From assembly GCF_000732195.1 (NCBI RefSeq), contig NZ_JNNU01000002.1:806001-870000 (forward strand): DNA of 64,000 nucleotides, written 5' to 3'. This DNA is from Neorhizobium vignae (GTDB lineage Bacteria; Pseudomonadota; Alphaproteobacteria; Rhizobiales; Rhizobiaceae). Positions 50,861 through 60,334 of the stretch are shown one piece after another. The notes below the pieces were generated by a model. It was given only the letters and a program-made list of their open reading frames with translations, was not told where the DNA came from and did no database searches. Position 1 is the first letter of the stretch, and the number at the start of each line of letters is the position of its first letter. Both the position numbers and the translations under genes were made by a program.

Positions 50861-51843
50861 GCGAGACCTCCAACTTTCAGGATGGCGCGAGCGACGACGC
50901 GCGGCGCAAGTTCGATCTTGTAGTGATTGGCGCCGTGGCTGACGGCGCCGTCCATGGCGAGCCGGCTGGCTGCCTCGACGGTTTCCGGGCTGAGCACCGT
51001 GCCGATCAGCGCCTGTTCGACGGCGCGCGCCCTCCACGGCTTGGTGGCCACACCGCCGAGAGCGACGCGGAGATCCCGCACCGTCCGGCCGTCCGCTTCG
51101 AATTCGAGGCCGACCGCGGCGCTCGCCGCCGCAAACTCATAGGACTGCCGGTCGCGAACCTTCAGATAGGTCGAGTTCCTCGCCGCCGCCGAGGCCGGGA
51201 CGGTGATCGCGGTGATCATCTCGCCGCGTTTCAGCACGGTTTCCCTCTCCGGCGTATTGCCGGGCAGAAGGAAGAAGTCATCGACCGATACCGTCCGCCC
51301 GCCGAGTTCGACCACCGCGTCGAAGGCGATGAGCGCGACGGCGAGATCGCCCGGATAGCTGGCAATGCAGGTATCGCTCGTACCGAGGACGGCGTGGTTA
51401 CGGGTGATACCGCCCATCGCCGAACAGCCGGAGCCGGGATTGCGCTTGTGGCAGGCCGGAAACACGTCCGGTTCGCGGAAATACGAACAGCGTGTCCGCT
51501 GCAGCAGGTTGCCGCCGATCGTCGCCATGTTGCGCAGCTGGGCGGAGGCCGCCAGCGACAGCGATTCCGAAACCGCCGGGAAAGCGGCGCGGATGCCCGC
51601 GTGATCGGCAACCTCGCCCATCTTGGCAAGCGCACCGATCCTGGCGCCGTTCGCATCGACCTCGATCCCGCCGAGACCGGAGAGATAGGTGATGTCGATG
51701 ACCGTTTCCGGTTCCATCACGCCGCATTTTGCAAGATCGAGCAGCGTCGTGCCGCCGGCAAGCAGCACTGAACCGGCCTGGAGCGCCGCCTGGCGGGCTT
51801 CATCGGCCGAGGAGGCTCGGAGATAGGAAAAGTCTCTCATCAC
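50857..51843 (-). CDS. paoB: FAD-binding subunit of a PaoB-like aldehyde oxidoreductase, with [4Fe-4S] cysteines
   Basis: The 328-residue protein has the FAD motifs LLAGGTTLLDLAKCGV (about 27-42) and TIGGNLLQRTRCSYFRE (108-124). As in PaoB, an insertion carries four cysteines (119, 131, 140, 159; C-YFREPDVFPA-C-HKRNPGSG-C and SDTC) that bind an extra [4Fe-4S] cluster. It relays electrons between the Mo and Fe-S subunits. It overlaps both neighbours by four bases, so all three subunits are translationally coupled. Confidence 0.92.
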   Translation of the reverse strand: MMRDFSYLRASSADEARQAALQAGSVLLAGGTTLLDLAKCGVMEPETVIDITYLSGLGGIEVDANGARIGALAKMGEVADHAGIRAAFPAVSESLSLAASAQLRNMATIGGNLLQRTRCSYFREPDVFPACHKRNPGSGCSAMGGITRNHAVLGTSDTCIASYPGDLAVALIAFDAVVELGGRTVSVDDFFLLPGNTPERETVLKRGEMITAITVPASAAARNSTYLKVRDRQSYEFAAASAAVGLEFEADGRTVRDLRVALGGVATKPWRARAVEQALIGTVLSPETVEAASRLAMDGAVSHGANHYKIELAPRVVARAILKVGGLA

Positions 51844-52313
51844 GCCATCTCCGCCGCTTCGCGCACCGCCGCGACGATGCTGTTATAGGCTCCGCACCGA
51901 CAGAGATTGCCGGACATGTATTCGCGGATTTCCTCGTCGGATCCCGCATGGCCCTCGCGGATGCAGGCGACCGCCGACATGATCTGGCCAGGCGTGCAAT
52001 AGCCGCATTGGAATGCGTCATGCTCCACGAAAGCCGCCTGGACGGGGTGCAGCTCGCCGTTTTCGGCGGCGATCCCCTCGATCGTGGTGATCTGCCGGCC
52101 TTCGACCTGGGCTGCGAGCGTCAGACAGGAAAGCACACGGCTGCCGTCGACATGACAGGTGCAGGCGCCGCACTGGCCCTGGTCGCAGCCCTTCTTGGTG
52201 CCGGTCAGCGCCAGATGTTCGCGCAGGGCATCGAGCAGGGTGACGCGCGGTTCGACATCGAGGTCGTACCGCCTCCCGTTGATATCGAGCGAAAGATGGA
52301 TGGTTCGTGTCAT
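51840..52313 (-). CDS. paoA: [2Fe-2S] subunit of a PaoA-like aldehyde oxidoreductase
   Basis: The 157-residue protein has two [2Fe-2S] sites: plant-type Cys43, Cys48, Cys51 and Cys63 (KKGCDQGQCGACTCHVDG), and Cys103, Cys106, Cys138 and Cys140 (FQCGYCTPGQ, GNLCRCGAY). It passes electrons from the molybdenum centre. Unlike E. coli PaoA it has no Tat signal extension, so the complex should be cytoplasmic. It is the first gene of the operon and divergent from a TetR regulator. Confidence 0.93.
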   Translation of the reverse strand: MTRTIHLSLDINGRRYDLDVEPRVTLLDALREHLALTGTKKGCDQGQCGACTCHVDGSRVLSCLTLAAQVEGRQITTIEGIAAENGELHPVQAAFVEHDAFQCGYCTPGQIMSAVACIREGHAGSDEEIREYMSGNLCRCGAYNSIVAAVREAAEMA

Positions 52314-52550
52314 GGATCAAGCTCCTGCCATTGTCACGAGAATGAGAACTTTAAAGTCTGGAACGGACTAGCCGACTGGCTGAGATGCCCTAGATCATGC
52401 TCGGCGAGAGAAGCGCCGGCACATTTCGGCATGACATCCGTCCCCCTCTGGACTAAGAAGTGGAAGGCACTCCAGATAACCGGAGGAGCCTCCGTTTAAA
52501 CTAGTGGCTTACGAATTTTCGTCAAGCCCCCATTTGCCTGGAGCAGTATT

Positions 52551-53144
52551 TTGGCCTCGGCCGAGCCGAAGACGACATCGCCCGCATCGACCAAGCTTCG
52601 CGCCGATGCCCGCCGCAACCGCGACAGGCTAGTCGAAGTCGCGGCCGCAGCATTTGCGGAAAAGGGTGTCGAGACTTCACTGGAAGATATAGCGCGGCAG
52701 GCCGGCGTCGGCATCGGCACGCTTTACCGCCATTTTCCAAGCCGTGAGCATCTCGTCGAGGTGGTCTATCGCCGCGAGCTCGAAGGCCTGGCGAGCGCGG
52801 CCACCGAGCTTGCCAGGCTACATTCGCCGGACATGGCGCTCGAGGAATGGATGCGGCGCTTCGTCGGCTATATCGCCACCAAGCGCGGGATGGCCAACAG
52901 CCTGCGCATTCTCATGACATCCAACTCCTCCCTTTTTTCCGAGGGCTCGGGCCTCATCCGCGGCGCGCTGGAAAGTCTTTTGAAGACTGCAGGCGATGGA
53001 GGATATATCCGCCGCGACATCGAAACGACCGATCTCCTGCACGCGCTGTCGAGCATCTATTCCATCCCGGAATCGCCCGAATGGCGTGAGCGGTCGCATC
53101 GCCTGATCGGCCTGCTGATGGACGGCCTGCGGACCCGGAGATAG
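52551..53144 (+). CDS. TetR-family regulator divergent from the aldehyde oxidoreductase
   Basis: The 197-residue protein starts with TTG (52551) after a weak GGAG. The N-terminal helix-turn-helix is ADARRNRDRLVEVAAAAFAEKGVETSLEDIARQAGVGIGTLYRHFPSREHLVE (about 18-70). It probably represses paoABC and itself, responding to an aldehyde or a related compound. The 237-bp divergent gap contains a CGGAGG-AG-CCTCCG palindrome (52481-52494) and TAAACTAGTGGCTTA (52497-52511), both possible regulator sites, but neither is convincing alone. Confidence 0.88.
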   Translation: MASAEPKTTSPASTKLRADARRNRDRLVEVAAAAFAEKGVETSLEDIARQAGVGIGTLYRHFPSREHLVEVVYRRELEGLASAATELARLHSPDMALEEWMRRFVGYIATKRGMANSLRILMTSNSSLFSEGSGLIRGALESLLKTAGDGGYIRRDIETTDLLHALSSIYSIPESPEWRERSHRLIGLLMDGLRTRR

Positions 53145-53539
53145 CGCCTCTTCCGTGCATCGGATCTGCGCCCGACCTGCTTGTCACAGGGCTAGATTTC
53201 GCATCTCGTTTGAACGGAAAATCAAGCAATCTCGGATTGACAGGTAGCCTGTTACTGAGAAAATCCGATTTCAATATTATTGTTATAAAATAAGCGGATA
53301 GCACAGACGAAATTTCGAATTTTTTGCGCTGAAAATCGTCAAGAGTCATTATATACTATCAAAATTCAATCTGTCGTTAAAGAGTTTGAACCTAAGCTCC
53401 CGGCTAACGCGCGACCGCCATCCGGTGTAGCGCAGGAGCCGGTATGAGACCGGTTCTCTTCCCACACCGCCAGATATCAGATCTGCGCGTGAAAACGCGT
53501 TGCCTCATTCGAGGCTTCACCAATCCGGAGCCGAACCTC
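53145..53539. other. 395-bp AT-rich non-coding region before the chemoreceptor gene
   Basis: No protein gene is supported here. The stretch 53210-53390 is much more AT-rich than the surroundings (for example TTATTGTTATAAAATAAGCGG) and probably holds the chemoreceptor promoter. At 53437-53460 GAGCCGGT and ACCGGTTC form an imperfect hairpin in what would be the mRNA leader. An in-frame extension of the chemoreceptor to 53444 is not supported by a ribosome binding site. Confidence 0.5.
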
Positions 53540-55495
53540 ATGTCCCGTCTCTCCATCCGCAGCTCGCTCATCGCCGTCTTCGGCGCGATCGCGACGCTCG
53601 TCGCCGTTCTCGCCTGGGCAGCCATTTCCTCACTCTCCAATGTCGCTGGAAACCTCACCACGATTTCGCAAAACTCGATGCCCAGCGTGCAGGCCTCGAA
53701 GAATATAGAGACGGCCATTCTCGGAATGACGGTCGCCTATATGGGGCATCTGACGACCACGTCGGATTTCGGCATGGACGCTGCGGAAAAGCTGATCGCC
53801 CAGCAGTCCGACTCGCTCAAGGCTGCTCTCCAGACCTACAGGCCGCTGATCTCCAGCGATCAGGAAAAGCAGATCATCGACCAGACCCAGACGGGCATCG
53901 ACAAATACGTCCTCAACGGCCAGAAGATGCTGGACTTCTCCCGCAAGGCTTCCGATGCCCGCGCCCGCGTCGAGATGGAAAAGATGCGCGTCACAATCCA
54001 GCCGGTCATGGAAGCCGTTACCAAGCTGGTCAAGTCGAACACGGACGAGGCGGCCCTCGAAACCGCCAAGGCGGAGACGACCTATTCCACCGCGCTCGCC
54101 ACGATGGAGACCATCCTCGGCGTCGTCTTCCTGCTGATCGTTGGCGCGGCGGTCTATGTGCTGTCCGGTATCGCCCGACCCATCCAGCGCATCACGGCGT
54201 CGATGAGCGGCCTTGCCGCAGGCGACACGGCAACCGAGATCCCCTTCGCGGGCCGCAGAGACGAAGTCGGGGCGATGGCCGGTGCCGTAGAAGTCTTCCG
54301 CCAGGCCGCGATCTCCAACAGGCTGCTTCAGGAACAGGCCGAAGAAGCCCGCGCCCAGGCCGAAGCCGACCGTATCCGCCTGCAGGAAGAGGCGGAAGCC
54401 TCCGCTCAGGCCCGCCTCCAGCAAGCGACCTCCGGCCTTGCCGCCGGCCTGCGCCGCCTTGCCTCCGGCGATCTCGCCTTCCAGCTCAACGAGCCCTTCG
54501 CTCCGGATTTCGAAGACCTGCGCGAAGACCTGAACTCCGCCGTGTCCCGCCTCGGCGCAGCCCTTTCCGAAGTCGCCGACTCCGCCCAGTCGATCGACAG
54601 CGGTTCGCGTGAAGTCAGCCAGAGCGCCGACGACCTTTCCAAGCGCACCGAACAGCAGGCAGCTTCGCTTGAAGAGACCGCAGCCGCCCTCGACGAGATC
54701 ACCGCCAACGTCTCGAACTCCTCCAAGCGTGCGGACGAGGCAAAGACGATCGCCCTGCAGGCAAATTCCAGCGCCGCCCAGTCGGGCGCCGTCGTCGCCA
54801 ACGCCGTCGATGCCATGCAGCGTATCGAGCAGTCGTCCAGCCAGATCTCCAACATCATCGGCGTGATCGACGAGATCGCCTTCCAGACCAACCTTCTGGC
54901 GCTGAATGCCGGCGTCGAAGCGGCCCGAGCCGGTGAAGCCGGCAAGGGTTTCGCGGTCGTCGCCCAGGAAGTCCGCGAGCTGGCCCAGCGTTCGGCGAAT
55001 GCGGCCAAGGAGATCAAGGATCTCATCCGCAAGTCTGGGGCCGAGGTCCAGAACGGCGTCAAGCTCGTCCGCGAGACCGGCGATGCGCTGAAAACGATCG
55101 AAAGCCACGTCGTCACCATCAACGAGCATATCAATGCGATTGCCACCGCGGCCCGTGAACAGTCGGTCGGCCTCGCAGAGGTCAACTCGGCCGTCAACCA
55201 GATGGACCAGGTGACGCAGCAGAACGCCGCGATGGTCGAGGAAACCAATGCCGCCGGCGCCAACCTCGCATCGGAAAGCACGAAGCTTCGCGATCTGCTG
55301 ACCCGCTTCCAGCTCTCCGAAGGCGGCCGGCGTTCCGGCATGCAGCGACCTGCCTATGGTTCCGCCCCGGTTGCTGCCGGCCGCAACGCCGCTCCGCAGG
55401 AATCGCCGGCCCGCCGCCTTGCACAGCGCGTCAGCAAGTCCTTCGGCGGCGCCGCGGCTGCCGCAACCGCGGAATCCCAGTGGACCGATTTCTGA
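53540..55495 (+). CDS. Methyl-accepting chemotaxis protein
   Basis: The start at 53540 ([32 protein letters not shown]) gives a normal first membrane helix. The 651-residue receptor has a periplasmic four-helix-bundle sensor, a second helix ([19 protein letters not shown]), a HAMP domain, a long coiled coil ([28 protein letters not shown]) and the signalling tip ([42 protein letters not shown]). It signals to CheA/CheW; the ligand is unknown. The C-terminal tail ends WTDF rather than with a clear CheR-binding pentapeptide. Confidence 0.93.
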   Translation: MSRLSIRSSLIAVFGAIATLVAVLAWAAISSLSNVAGNLTTISQNSMPSVQASKNIETAILGMTVAYMGHLTTTSDFGMDAAEKLIAQQSDSLKAALQTYRPLISSDQEKQIIDQTQTGIDKYVLNGQKMLDFSRKASDARARVEMEKMRVTIQPVMEAVTKLVKSNTDEAALETAKAETTYSTALATMETILGVVFLLIVGAAVYVLSGIARPIQRITASMSGLAAGDTATEIPFAGRRDEVGAMAGAVEVFRQAAISNRLLQEQAEEARAQAEADRIRLQEEAEASAQARLQQATSGLAAGLRRLASGDLAFQLNEPFAPDFEDLREDLNSAVSRLGAALSEVADSAQSIDSGSREVSQSADDLSKRTEQQAASLEETAAALDEITANVSNSSKRADEAKTIALQANSSAAQSGAVVANAVDAMQRIEQSSSQISNIIGVIDEIAFQTNLLALNAGVEAARAGEAGKGFAVVAQEVRELAQRSANAAKEIKDLIRKSGAEVQNGVKLVRETGDALKTIESHVVTINEHINAIATAAREQSVGLAEVNSAVNQMDQVTQQNAAMVEETNAAGANLASESTKLRDLLTRFQLSEGGRRSGMQRPAYGSAPVAAGRNAAPQESPARRLAQRVSKSFGGAAAAATAESQWTDF

Positions 55496-55516
55496 TCCGA
55501 ACGCGGTCCTGACTGT

Positions 55517-56344
55517 CTAACTGTCGCTCTTCGACGGCCCGGCCTCTGCCATCTGGCGCAGAAGCCGGGCCGTTTCGTCATTGGCGGGAAAGAAGGATTC
55601 GACCGCCAGTTCCGACAGCGTCACGTCGACCGGCGTGCCGAAAACCGTCGTGGTCGAGATGAAGGACAGAAGCCCTGCCTCCGTCCGCAATTCCATCGGC
55701 ACGACGATGCCCGCATAATCATGCTTTGGCGCCGATTTCGACGCCCCTTTCGGCATCGGATAGCCCGAAAGTTCGTCCAGCAGTTTCTGAAGGACACCGT
55801 CACCCGTCGCGGCAATCTGCTGGTGCAGCCGTTCAAGCAGGTGGTTGCGCCATTCGCCGAGATTGGCAATGTGAGGCGCAAGGCCCTGCGGATGCAGGCT
55901 GAGCCGCAGGACGTTGACCGTCCCCTCGATCAGCGCCCGGTCGGCGACATCAACAAGCAAAGGTGCCACTGCGGCATTTGCGGCCACCAATGTCCAGTGC
56001 CGGTCGACCGCGAGCGCCGGGAACGGCTCATGACCTTTCAGCACCATGTCGATCGCCCGGCGCGCCGGCTGAAGGGCCGGATCGTCGAGCTTGCGCTCGG
56101 CAAAGACCGGCGCAAAACCGGCAGCGAGCAGCATCGGGTTGCGCTCGCGGAGCGGCACTTCGAGTCGCTCCGCGAGATGCAGGAGCATGTCCCGGCTGGG
56201 AGCCGCCCGCCCGCTTTCGATGAAACTCAGATGGCGTTGCGAGATATCGGCCTCGAGCGCCAGGTCGAGCTGGCTCATGCGCCGGCGGCGGCGCCAATCG
56301 CGCAAGTAATCGCCGAGGGGGCGGGCGGGTGCAAGGGCCGTCAT
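55517..56344 (-). CDS. XRE-family regulator with MmyB-like ligand domain
   Basis: The 275-residue protein has an N-terminal helix-turn-helix (LGDYLRDWRRRRRMSQLDLALEADISQRHLSFIESGRAAPSRDMLLHLAERLEVPLRERN, about 10-68) and a C-terminal PAS-like MmyB domain (AIDMVLKGHEPFPALAVDRHWTLVAANAAVAPLL). MmyB-type regulators bind fatty-acid-like ligands. It overlaps the SnoaL-like gene by four bases (ATGA), so they are co-expressed, and it probably regulates that gene or the LysE exporter. Confidence 0.9.
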   Translation of the reverse strand: MTALAPARPLGDYLRDWRRRRRMSQLDLALEADISQRHLSFIESGRAAPSRDMLLHLAERLEVPLRERNPMLLAAGFAPVFAERKLDDPALQPARRAIDMVLKGHEPFPALAVDRHWTLVAANAAVAPLLVDVADRALIEGTVNVLRLSLHPQGLAPHIANLGEWRNHLLERLHQQIAATGDGVLQKLLDELSGYPMPKGASKSAPKHDYAGIVVPMELRTEAGLLSFISTTTVFGTPVDVTLSELAVESFFPANDETARLLRQMAEAGPSKSDS

Positions 56345-56706
56345 GCGGCAGCCGGGACCTGGTCAAGGAAACCGTAGACCAACTTCAGGCGGCCGTGTTC
56401 CAGGACGGCGAAATCCGTGCCCTTGATCGGCGCCTCGCCGTCCACGGGGCCGAGCCCCCAGGAGAAGCGCAGATTGTCGTCATAGCCGTCGGCCGTGCCG
56501 ATCAGCGTGAAGCGGAAGCCCGGAAACCGCGCCTGGACGCCTTCGACCAGCCGGTCGACGCCCTCATGGCCTTCGCCGCGCATCAGCGGATCGATATAAA
56601 GCCCGTCTTCCGCCCAGGTCTCGGCGATCATCGCCTTGCGGCGAACGGCATCCGTCTCGTTCCAGATGGCGAGATAACGTTCGGCTTTGGTGTTCGCATC
56701 GGTCAT
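56341..56706 (-). CDS. SnoaL/NTF2-like small protein
   Basis: I choose the start at 56706 (MTDANTKAERYLAIWNETD) because AAGGAG lies six bases upstream. The 121-residue protein has the NTF2-like pattern: an N-terminal helix with YLAIWNETDAVRRKAMIAETWAEDGLYIDP, then LVEGVQARFPGFRFTLIGTADGYDDNLRFSWGLG strands. Such proteins act as small-molecule isomerases, hydrolases or binding proteins; the substrate here is unknown. It lies between a LysE exporter and an MmyB-type regulator on the same strand. Confidence 0.85.
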   Translation of the reverse strand: MTDANTKAERYLAIWNETDAVRRKAMIAETWAEDGLYIDPLMRGEGHEGVDRLVEGVQARFPGFRFTLIGTADGYDDNLRFSWGLGPVDGEAPIKGTDFAVLEHGRLKLVYGFLDQVPAAA

Positions 56707-56796
56707 GTCTTTTCTCCTTGAGATCGCCCTGCTCGTTGCAAGCAGGGCGACCATGCCGGAGCGGCTGCATCGTCTCAATTACGCGGAAGGTAATAT

Positions 56797-57408
56797 CTAT
56801 CGCGCCGAAAGCGCAAGCCGCGCACCGAGCACCACGAAGGCACCGGCGAAGATACGGCGCATCCAGGCAAGAATATTCGGCCGGGAGATCACGTGGTTTC
56901 GCACCGAGGCGGCAAACAGGCCGTATACGACGAAGACGACGAAGGTCATCAGCATGAAGACGAGGCTGAGCTCGGTCATGCGCAGAACGGGCGCGGCCTC
57001 GTCCTGGCGGACGAACTGCGGCAGGAAGGCGAAAAAGAAGATCGACAGTTTCGGGTTGAGCGCATTGGCAAGGATCGCGGAGACTATGACCTGCCATGCG
57101 GATTTCGGTCTCCTGTCCGTCTCGACGGTCAGTGCGCCTTTCTCTTTCAACACCTGCCAGGCCATGACCAGCAGGTAGGCGACGCCGAGATATTTGATGA
57201 TTTCGAAGGCCAGGGCGCTGGCATGCAGCAGAGCGGCGAGGCCCGAGACTGCCGCGATCATGTGCGGCAGAATACCCAGCGTGCAGCCGAAGGCAGCGAC
57301 AACGCTCACCCGCGCGCCACGCGACAGGCCCGCGGCGAGCGTGATCAGCACACCGGTGCCCGGCGACGCGACGACGATGAGGGAAGTGATCAGGAATTCC
57401 GGGCTCAT
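56797..57408 (-). CDS. LysE/RhtB-family amino-acid exporter
   Basis: The 203-residue protein has six hydrophobic segments and the LysE/RhtB pattern: VASPGTGVLITLAAGLSRGARVSVVAAFGCTLG near the N-terminus (family G-x-x-x-G region), LGVAYLLVMAWQVL and NALNPKLSIFFFAFLPQFV (the conserved NPK motif). It exports amino acids or homoserine-lactone-like molecules. It may form an operon with the SnoaL-like and MmyB-like genes downstream (91-bp gap) and is divergent from the PLP enzyme gene. Confidence 0.9.
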   Translation of the reverse strand: MSPEFLITSLIVVASPGTGVLITLAAGLSRGARVSVVAAFGCTLGILPHMIAAVSGLAALLHASALAFEIIKYLGVAYLLVMAWQVLKEKGALTVETDRRPKSAWQVIVSAILANALNPKLSIFFFAFLPQFVRQDEAAPVLRMTELSLVFMLMTFVVFVVYGLFAASVRNHVISRPNILAWMRRIFAGAFVVLGARLALSAR

Positions 57409-57543
57409 GGGTGATCCTTTCGAGGGGTTTCCCCATGGCTACCGAAGATCCCCGCCCCGATCTTGAACGAAATTGCAGGCCGGCGATTGCCTGGAGAGAC
57501 CCAGGAACCTATCGTCGCGCCATCTCATTGCGGACCGGATCTC

Positions 57544-58695
57544 ATGACCTCTTCTCCCAAAGACCTCGACATCGGCTATGACGTGCCAGCCGCCGTCGGC
57601 GACATGCTGGCCGACATCCAGACGCCGGCGTTGATCATCGATCTCGATGCCTTCGAGCGGAATGTCGAGCGGATGAAAACTCATGCCGAGGCGATGGGTG
57701 TGCGCCTGCGCCCGCATGCCAAGACCCACAAGTCGGCGGATGTCGCGCTTTACCAGATGGCAAACGGCGGCGCCGTCGGCATCTGCTGCCAGAAAGTGTC
57801 TGAAGCGGAAGCGCTGGTGCGCGGCGGCGTCACCGACGTGTTTGTCGCCAACGAGGTCGCCGATCCGAAGAAGATCGACCGGCTGGCTCGGCTTGCGAAG
57901 AGCGCCCATGTCACCGTGTGCATTGACGATCCGGCAGTCGTTTCAACGCTTTCCGAAGCGGCCAGCCGGCATGGCGTGACGCTCGACGTGCTGGTGGAAA
58001 TCGATTGCGGCGCCCGCCGCTGCGGCGTGCTGCCCGGCGCACTAGCCGTCGAACTCGCAAAAACGGTCGCCGCCGCGCCGAACCTCGCCTTCGTCGGTAT
58101 CCAGGCCTATCACGGCAGCGCCCAACATATCTACGATCCGGCCGAGCGCCGCGCCGCCATCGACAAGGCGATCGGCATGGCGCGGGAAACGGCCGAGCTG
58201 CTGCGCGACGCGGGGCTGGAACCGAAGATCATCACCGGCGCGGGGACCGGCACCCACAATCTCGAAGGCGCATCCGGCCTCTACAACGAAATCCAGCCTG
58301 GCTCCTATATCTTCATGGATGCCGACTACGCCCGCGTCCGCGCGACGGAGGGCAACGGCACGGTCGGCGGCTTCGAACATGCGCTCTTCGTGCTGACCTC
58401 GATCATGAGCAAGCCTGCCTCCGGCCGCGCCATCTGCGACGCGGGCCTCAAGGCGCACGCGATCGACAGCGGCCTGCCGACGGTCTTCAAACGCCCCGAT
58501 CTCAAGTTCGTCAGCGCATCGGACGAGCACGGCAAGATCGAGGACCTGCAGGATACGCTGAAGCTCAACGACCGGCTGGCGCTTGTGCCCGGCCATTGCG
58601 ACCCGACCTGCAATCTCTACGACTGGTATGTCTGTGTTCGCAACGGCCGCGTCGAGGCGCTCTGGCCGGTCTCCGCCCGCGGCAAGCTCTACTAG
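57544..58695 (+). CDS. PLP enzyme of the D-threonine aldolase / DSD1 family
   Basis: I take the start at 57544 (MTSSPKDLDIGYDVPAAVGD); an in-frame start at 57463 is possible. The 383-residue fold type III enzyme has IQTPALIIDLDAFERNVERM and the PLP lysine in RLRPHAKTHKSADVALYQ, then IDCGARRCGV, GIQAYHGSAQH, and the metal site PGHCDPTCNLYDW near the C-terminus. Family members cleave D-threonine or D-beta-hydroxyaspartate, or dehydrate D-serine. It sits tail to tail with a polyamine-type ABC operon, with stops interlocked (CTAG), and is divergent from LysE, which suggests hydroxy-amino-acid metabolism. Confidence 0.88.
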   Translation: MTSSPKDLDIGYDVPAAVGDMLADIQTPALIIDLDAFERNVERMKTHAEAMGVRLRPHAKTHKSADVALYQMANGGAVGICCQKVSEAEALVRGGVTDVFVANEVADPKKIDRLARLAKSAHVTVCIDDPAVVSTLSEAASRHGVTLDVLVEIDCGARRCGVLPGALAVELAKTVAAAPNLAFVGIQAYHGSAQHIYDPAERRAAIDKAIGMARETAELLRDAGLEPKIITGAGTGTHNLEGASGLYNEIQPGSYIFMDADYARVRATEGNGTVGGFEHALFVLTSIMSKPASGRAICDAGLKAHAIDSGLPTVFKRPDLKFVSASDEHGKIEDLQDTLKLNDRLALVPGHCDPTCNLYDWYVCVRNGRVEALWPVSARGKLY

Positions 58696-59474
58696 AACCG
58701 GTGAATACGCAGGCCGAGCACCTTTTCCGAGATGACCACCACCGCCATCGTCAGCACGATCGAGCAAGTCGAGACGGCCGCCGCTTCCGGCGTAAAATTG
58801 GTGCGCAGGTAGTCGAACAGCTGGATCGGCAGCGTCGACATGCCGACGCCCTTCAGCATGAAGGAAATGGTAAAGACGTCGAACGAGATGATGAACGCAA
58901 ACAGGCAGCCGCCGATGACGCCCGGCTTGATCAGCGGCAGCATGATCCGCCGGAACCGGGTGAACCGCCCGGCCCCGAGGCTCTGCGCCGCAAGGCTCCA
59001 GGCCGGATCATAGCTTTCCATCGAGGCCGAGACATTGATGAACACGAAGGGCAGCGTGATCAGCACATGGCCGACGATCATGCCGACCAGGTTCTGCGTG
59101 CCGAGGCCGACCGAATAGACGAAGAACAGCAGCGAGATCGCGGTCAGCACTTCCGGCAAGAGCAGCGGCGCCAGCATGGCGACCCGCACCGTTTCCTTCA
59201 ACTTGCCGGCATGGGTTACGTAGAACATCGCCGCCATCGTGCCGATGATGCCGGAGATCACCGTGGTCATCGCCGCGATCCACAGCGAGGTGCGGATCGC
59301 CCGCATGAACACCTCGTTGTTGAAGAAGACGAGGTACCAGCGGAACGAAAGCCCCTGCGGCGGGAAGGTCAGGAAGGCGCCGGCATTGAACGAGGCGATC
59401 ACCACGACCGCGATCGGCGCCAGCAGGAATGCGTAGATGATCAGGCAATAGACGGTGAAGAACGGTTTCGACAT
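58692..59474 (-). CDS. Polyamine-type ABC transporter permease (PotC-like)
   Basis: I set the start at 59474 (MSKPFFTVYCLIIYAFLLAPIAVVVIASFN). The 260-residue permease has six helices and the EAA-type loop (SYDPAWSLAAQSLGAGRFTRFRRIMLPLIKPGVIGG). It is the second permease and last gene of the operon, starting two bases after the first permease stop. The PotC-type label reflects the family; the cargo may be a polyamine, opine-like compound or amino acid. Confidence 0.88.
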   Translation of the reverse strand: MSKPFFTVYCLIIYAFLLAPIAVVVIASFNAGAFLTFPPQGLSFRWYLVFFNNEVFMRAIRTSLWIAAMTTVISGIIGTMAAMFYVTHAGKLKETVRVAMLAPLLLPEVLTAISLLFFVYSVGLGTQNLVGMIVGHVLITLPFVFINVSASMESYDPAWSLAAQSLGAGRFTRFRRIMLPLIKPGVIGGCLFAFIISFDVFTISFMLKGVGMSTLPIQLFDYLRTNFTPEAAAVSTCSIVLTMAVVVISEKVLGLRIHRF

Positions 59475-59476
59475 CT

Positions 59477-60334
59477 CTATGCCTTCCATTTCATGACGGT
59501 CAGCCGCCCGAAGATGACGACGAAGATCGCCCCGGTCACCGACAGCATCAGCGCCAGCGCCGAACCGAACGGCCACTGGAACGTATCGATCAACGCATCC
59601 ACCACCGTCACCGCCATGGTTTTTACGCGCAGGCCGCCGATCAGCGACGGCGTCACATAGGCGCTGAGCGACAGGACGAAGACGAGGATGCAGCCGGCCT
59701 GGATGCCCGGCAGCGACAGCGGCAGGGTGATGCGCCGGAACGACGTGACCTTCGATGCTCCCAGCGAACGGGCGGCGGCCTCGAGCGATGGATCTATGCC
59801 CTGGATAGCGCTCATGATTGGCAGGATCATGAAGGGCAGGAAGACATGCACCAGTGCGATGATGATGCCGAGCGCGTTATACATCAGCGGCAGCGGCCCA
59901 TCGATCAGCCCCCAGCCGGTCAGCGTGCGATTGATGATGCCGTTATTGCCGAGCAGGATCGTCCAGCCATAGCTGCGGATGACGATGCCGACGAGCAGAG
60001 GCGAAAGCACCAGCGCATAACCCAGCGCGCGGAAGGTGGAGGCCCCGCGCGCCAGTTGCCAGGCGACGGGATAGCCGAGAACCAGGCAGATGAAGGTCGT
60101 CAGGAAGCCGATCCACAGCGTGTTGATCACCTGCTGGACGTAGAAGAAGTCCGAGAAGAACTTGCCGTAATTGCCAAGCGTGAAGCCCGGCCCATAGGGC
60201 GTGCCCTGCCCGGGCATACGGAAGCTCATGACGACGATATTGAGATAGGGCAACACGAGGAAGACGCCGAGCAGGATCGCGGCGGGTGCGATCAGCAGCA
60301 GCGGTCCGAGCCTTTTCCTGGACGGGACATTCAT
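59477..60334 (-). CDS. Polyamine-type ABC transporter permease (PotB-like)
   Basis: The 285-residue permease starts at the ATG that overlaps the ATPase stop (ATGA). It has an N-terminal helix (LLLIAPAAILLGVFLVLPYLNIVVMSF), six helices overall and the EAA loop (IDPSLEAAARSLGASKVTSFRRITLPLSLPGIQAG). It pairs with the PotC-like permease. Confidence 0.88.
   Translation of the reverse strand: MNVPSRKRLGPLLLIAPAAILLGVFLVLPYLNIVVMSFRMPGQGTPYGPGFTLGNYGKFFSDFFYVQQVINTLWIGFLTTFICLVLGYPVAWQLARGASTFRALGYALVLSPLLVGIVIRSYGWTILLGNNGIINRTLTGWGLIDGPLPLMYNALGIIIALVHVFLPFMILPIMSAIQGIDPSLEAAARSLGASKVTSFRRITLPLSLPGIQAGCILVFVLSLSAYVTPSLIGGLRVKTMAVTVVDALIDTFQWPFGSALALMLSVTGAIFVVIFGRLTVMKWKA

Noticed and set aside
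50861-51037. N-terminal extension of the molybdenum subunit to 51037
   Set aside because: The extra 59 residues are Arg-rich and lie entirely within the FAD-subunit gene in another frame; the ATG at 50860 gives the usual four-base overlap.
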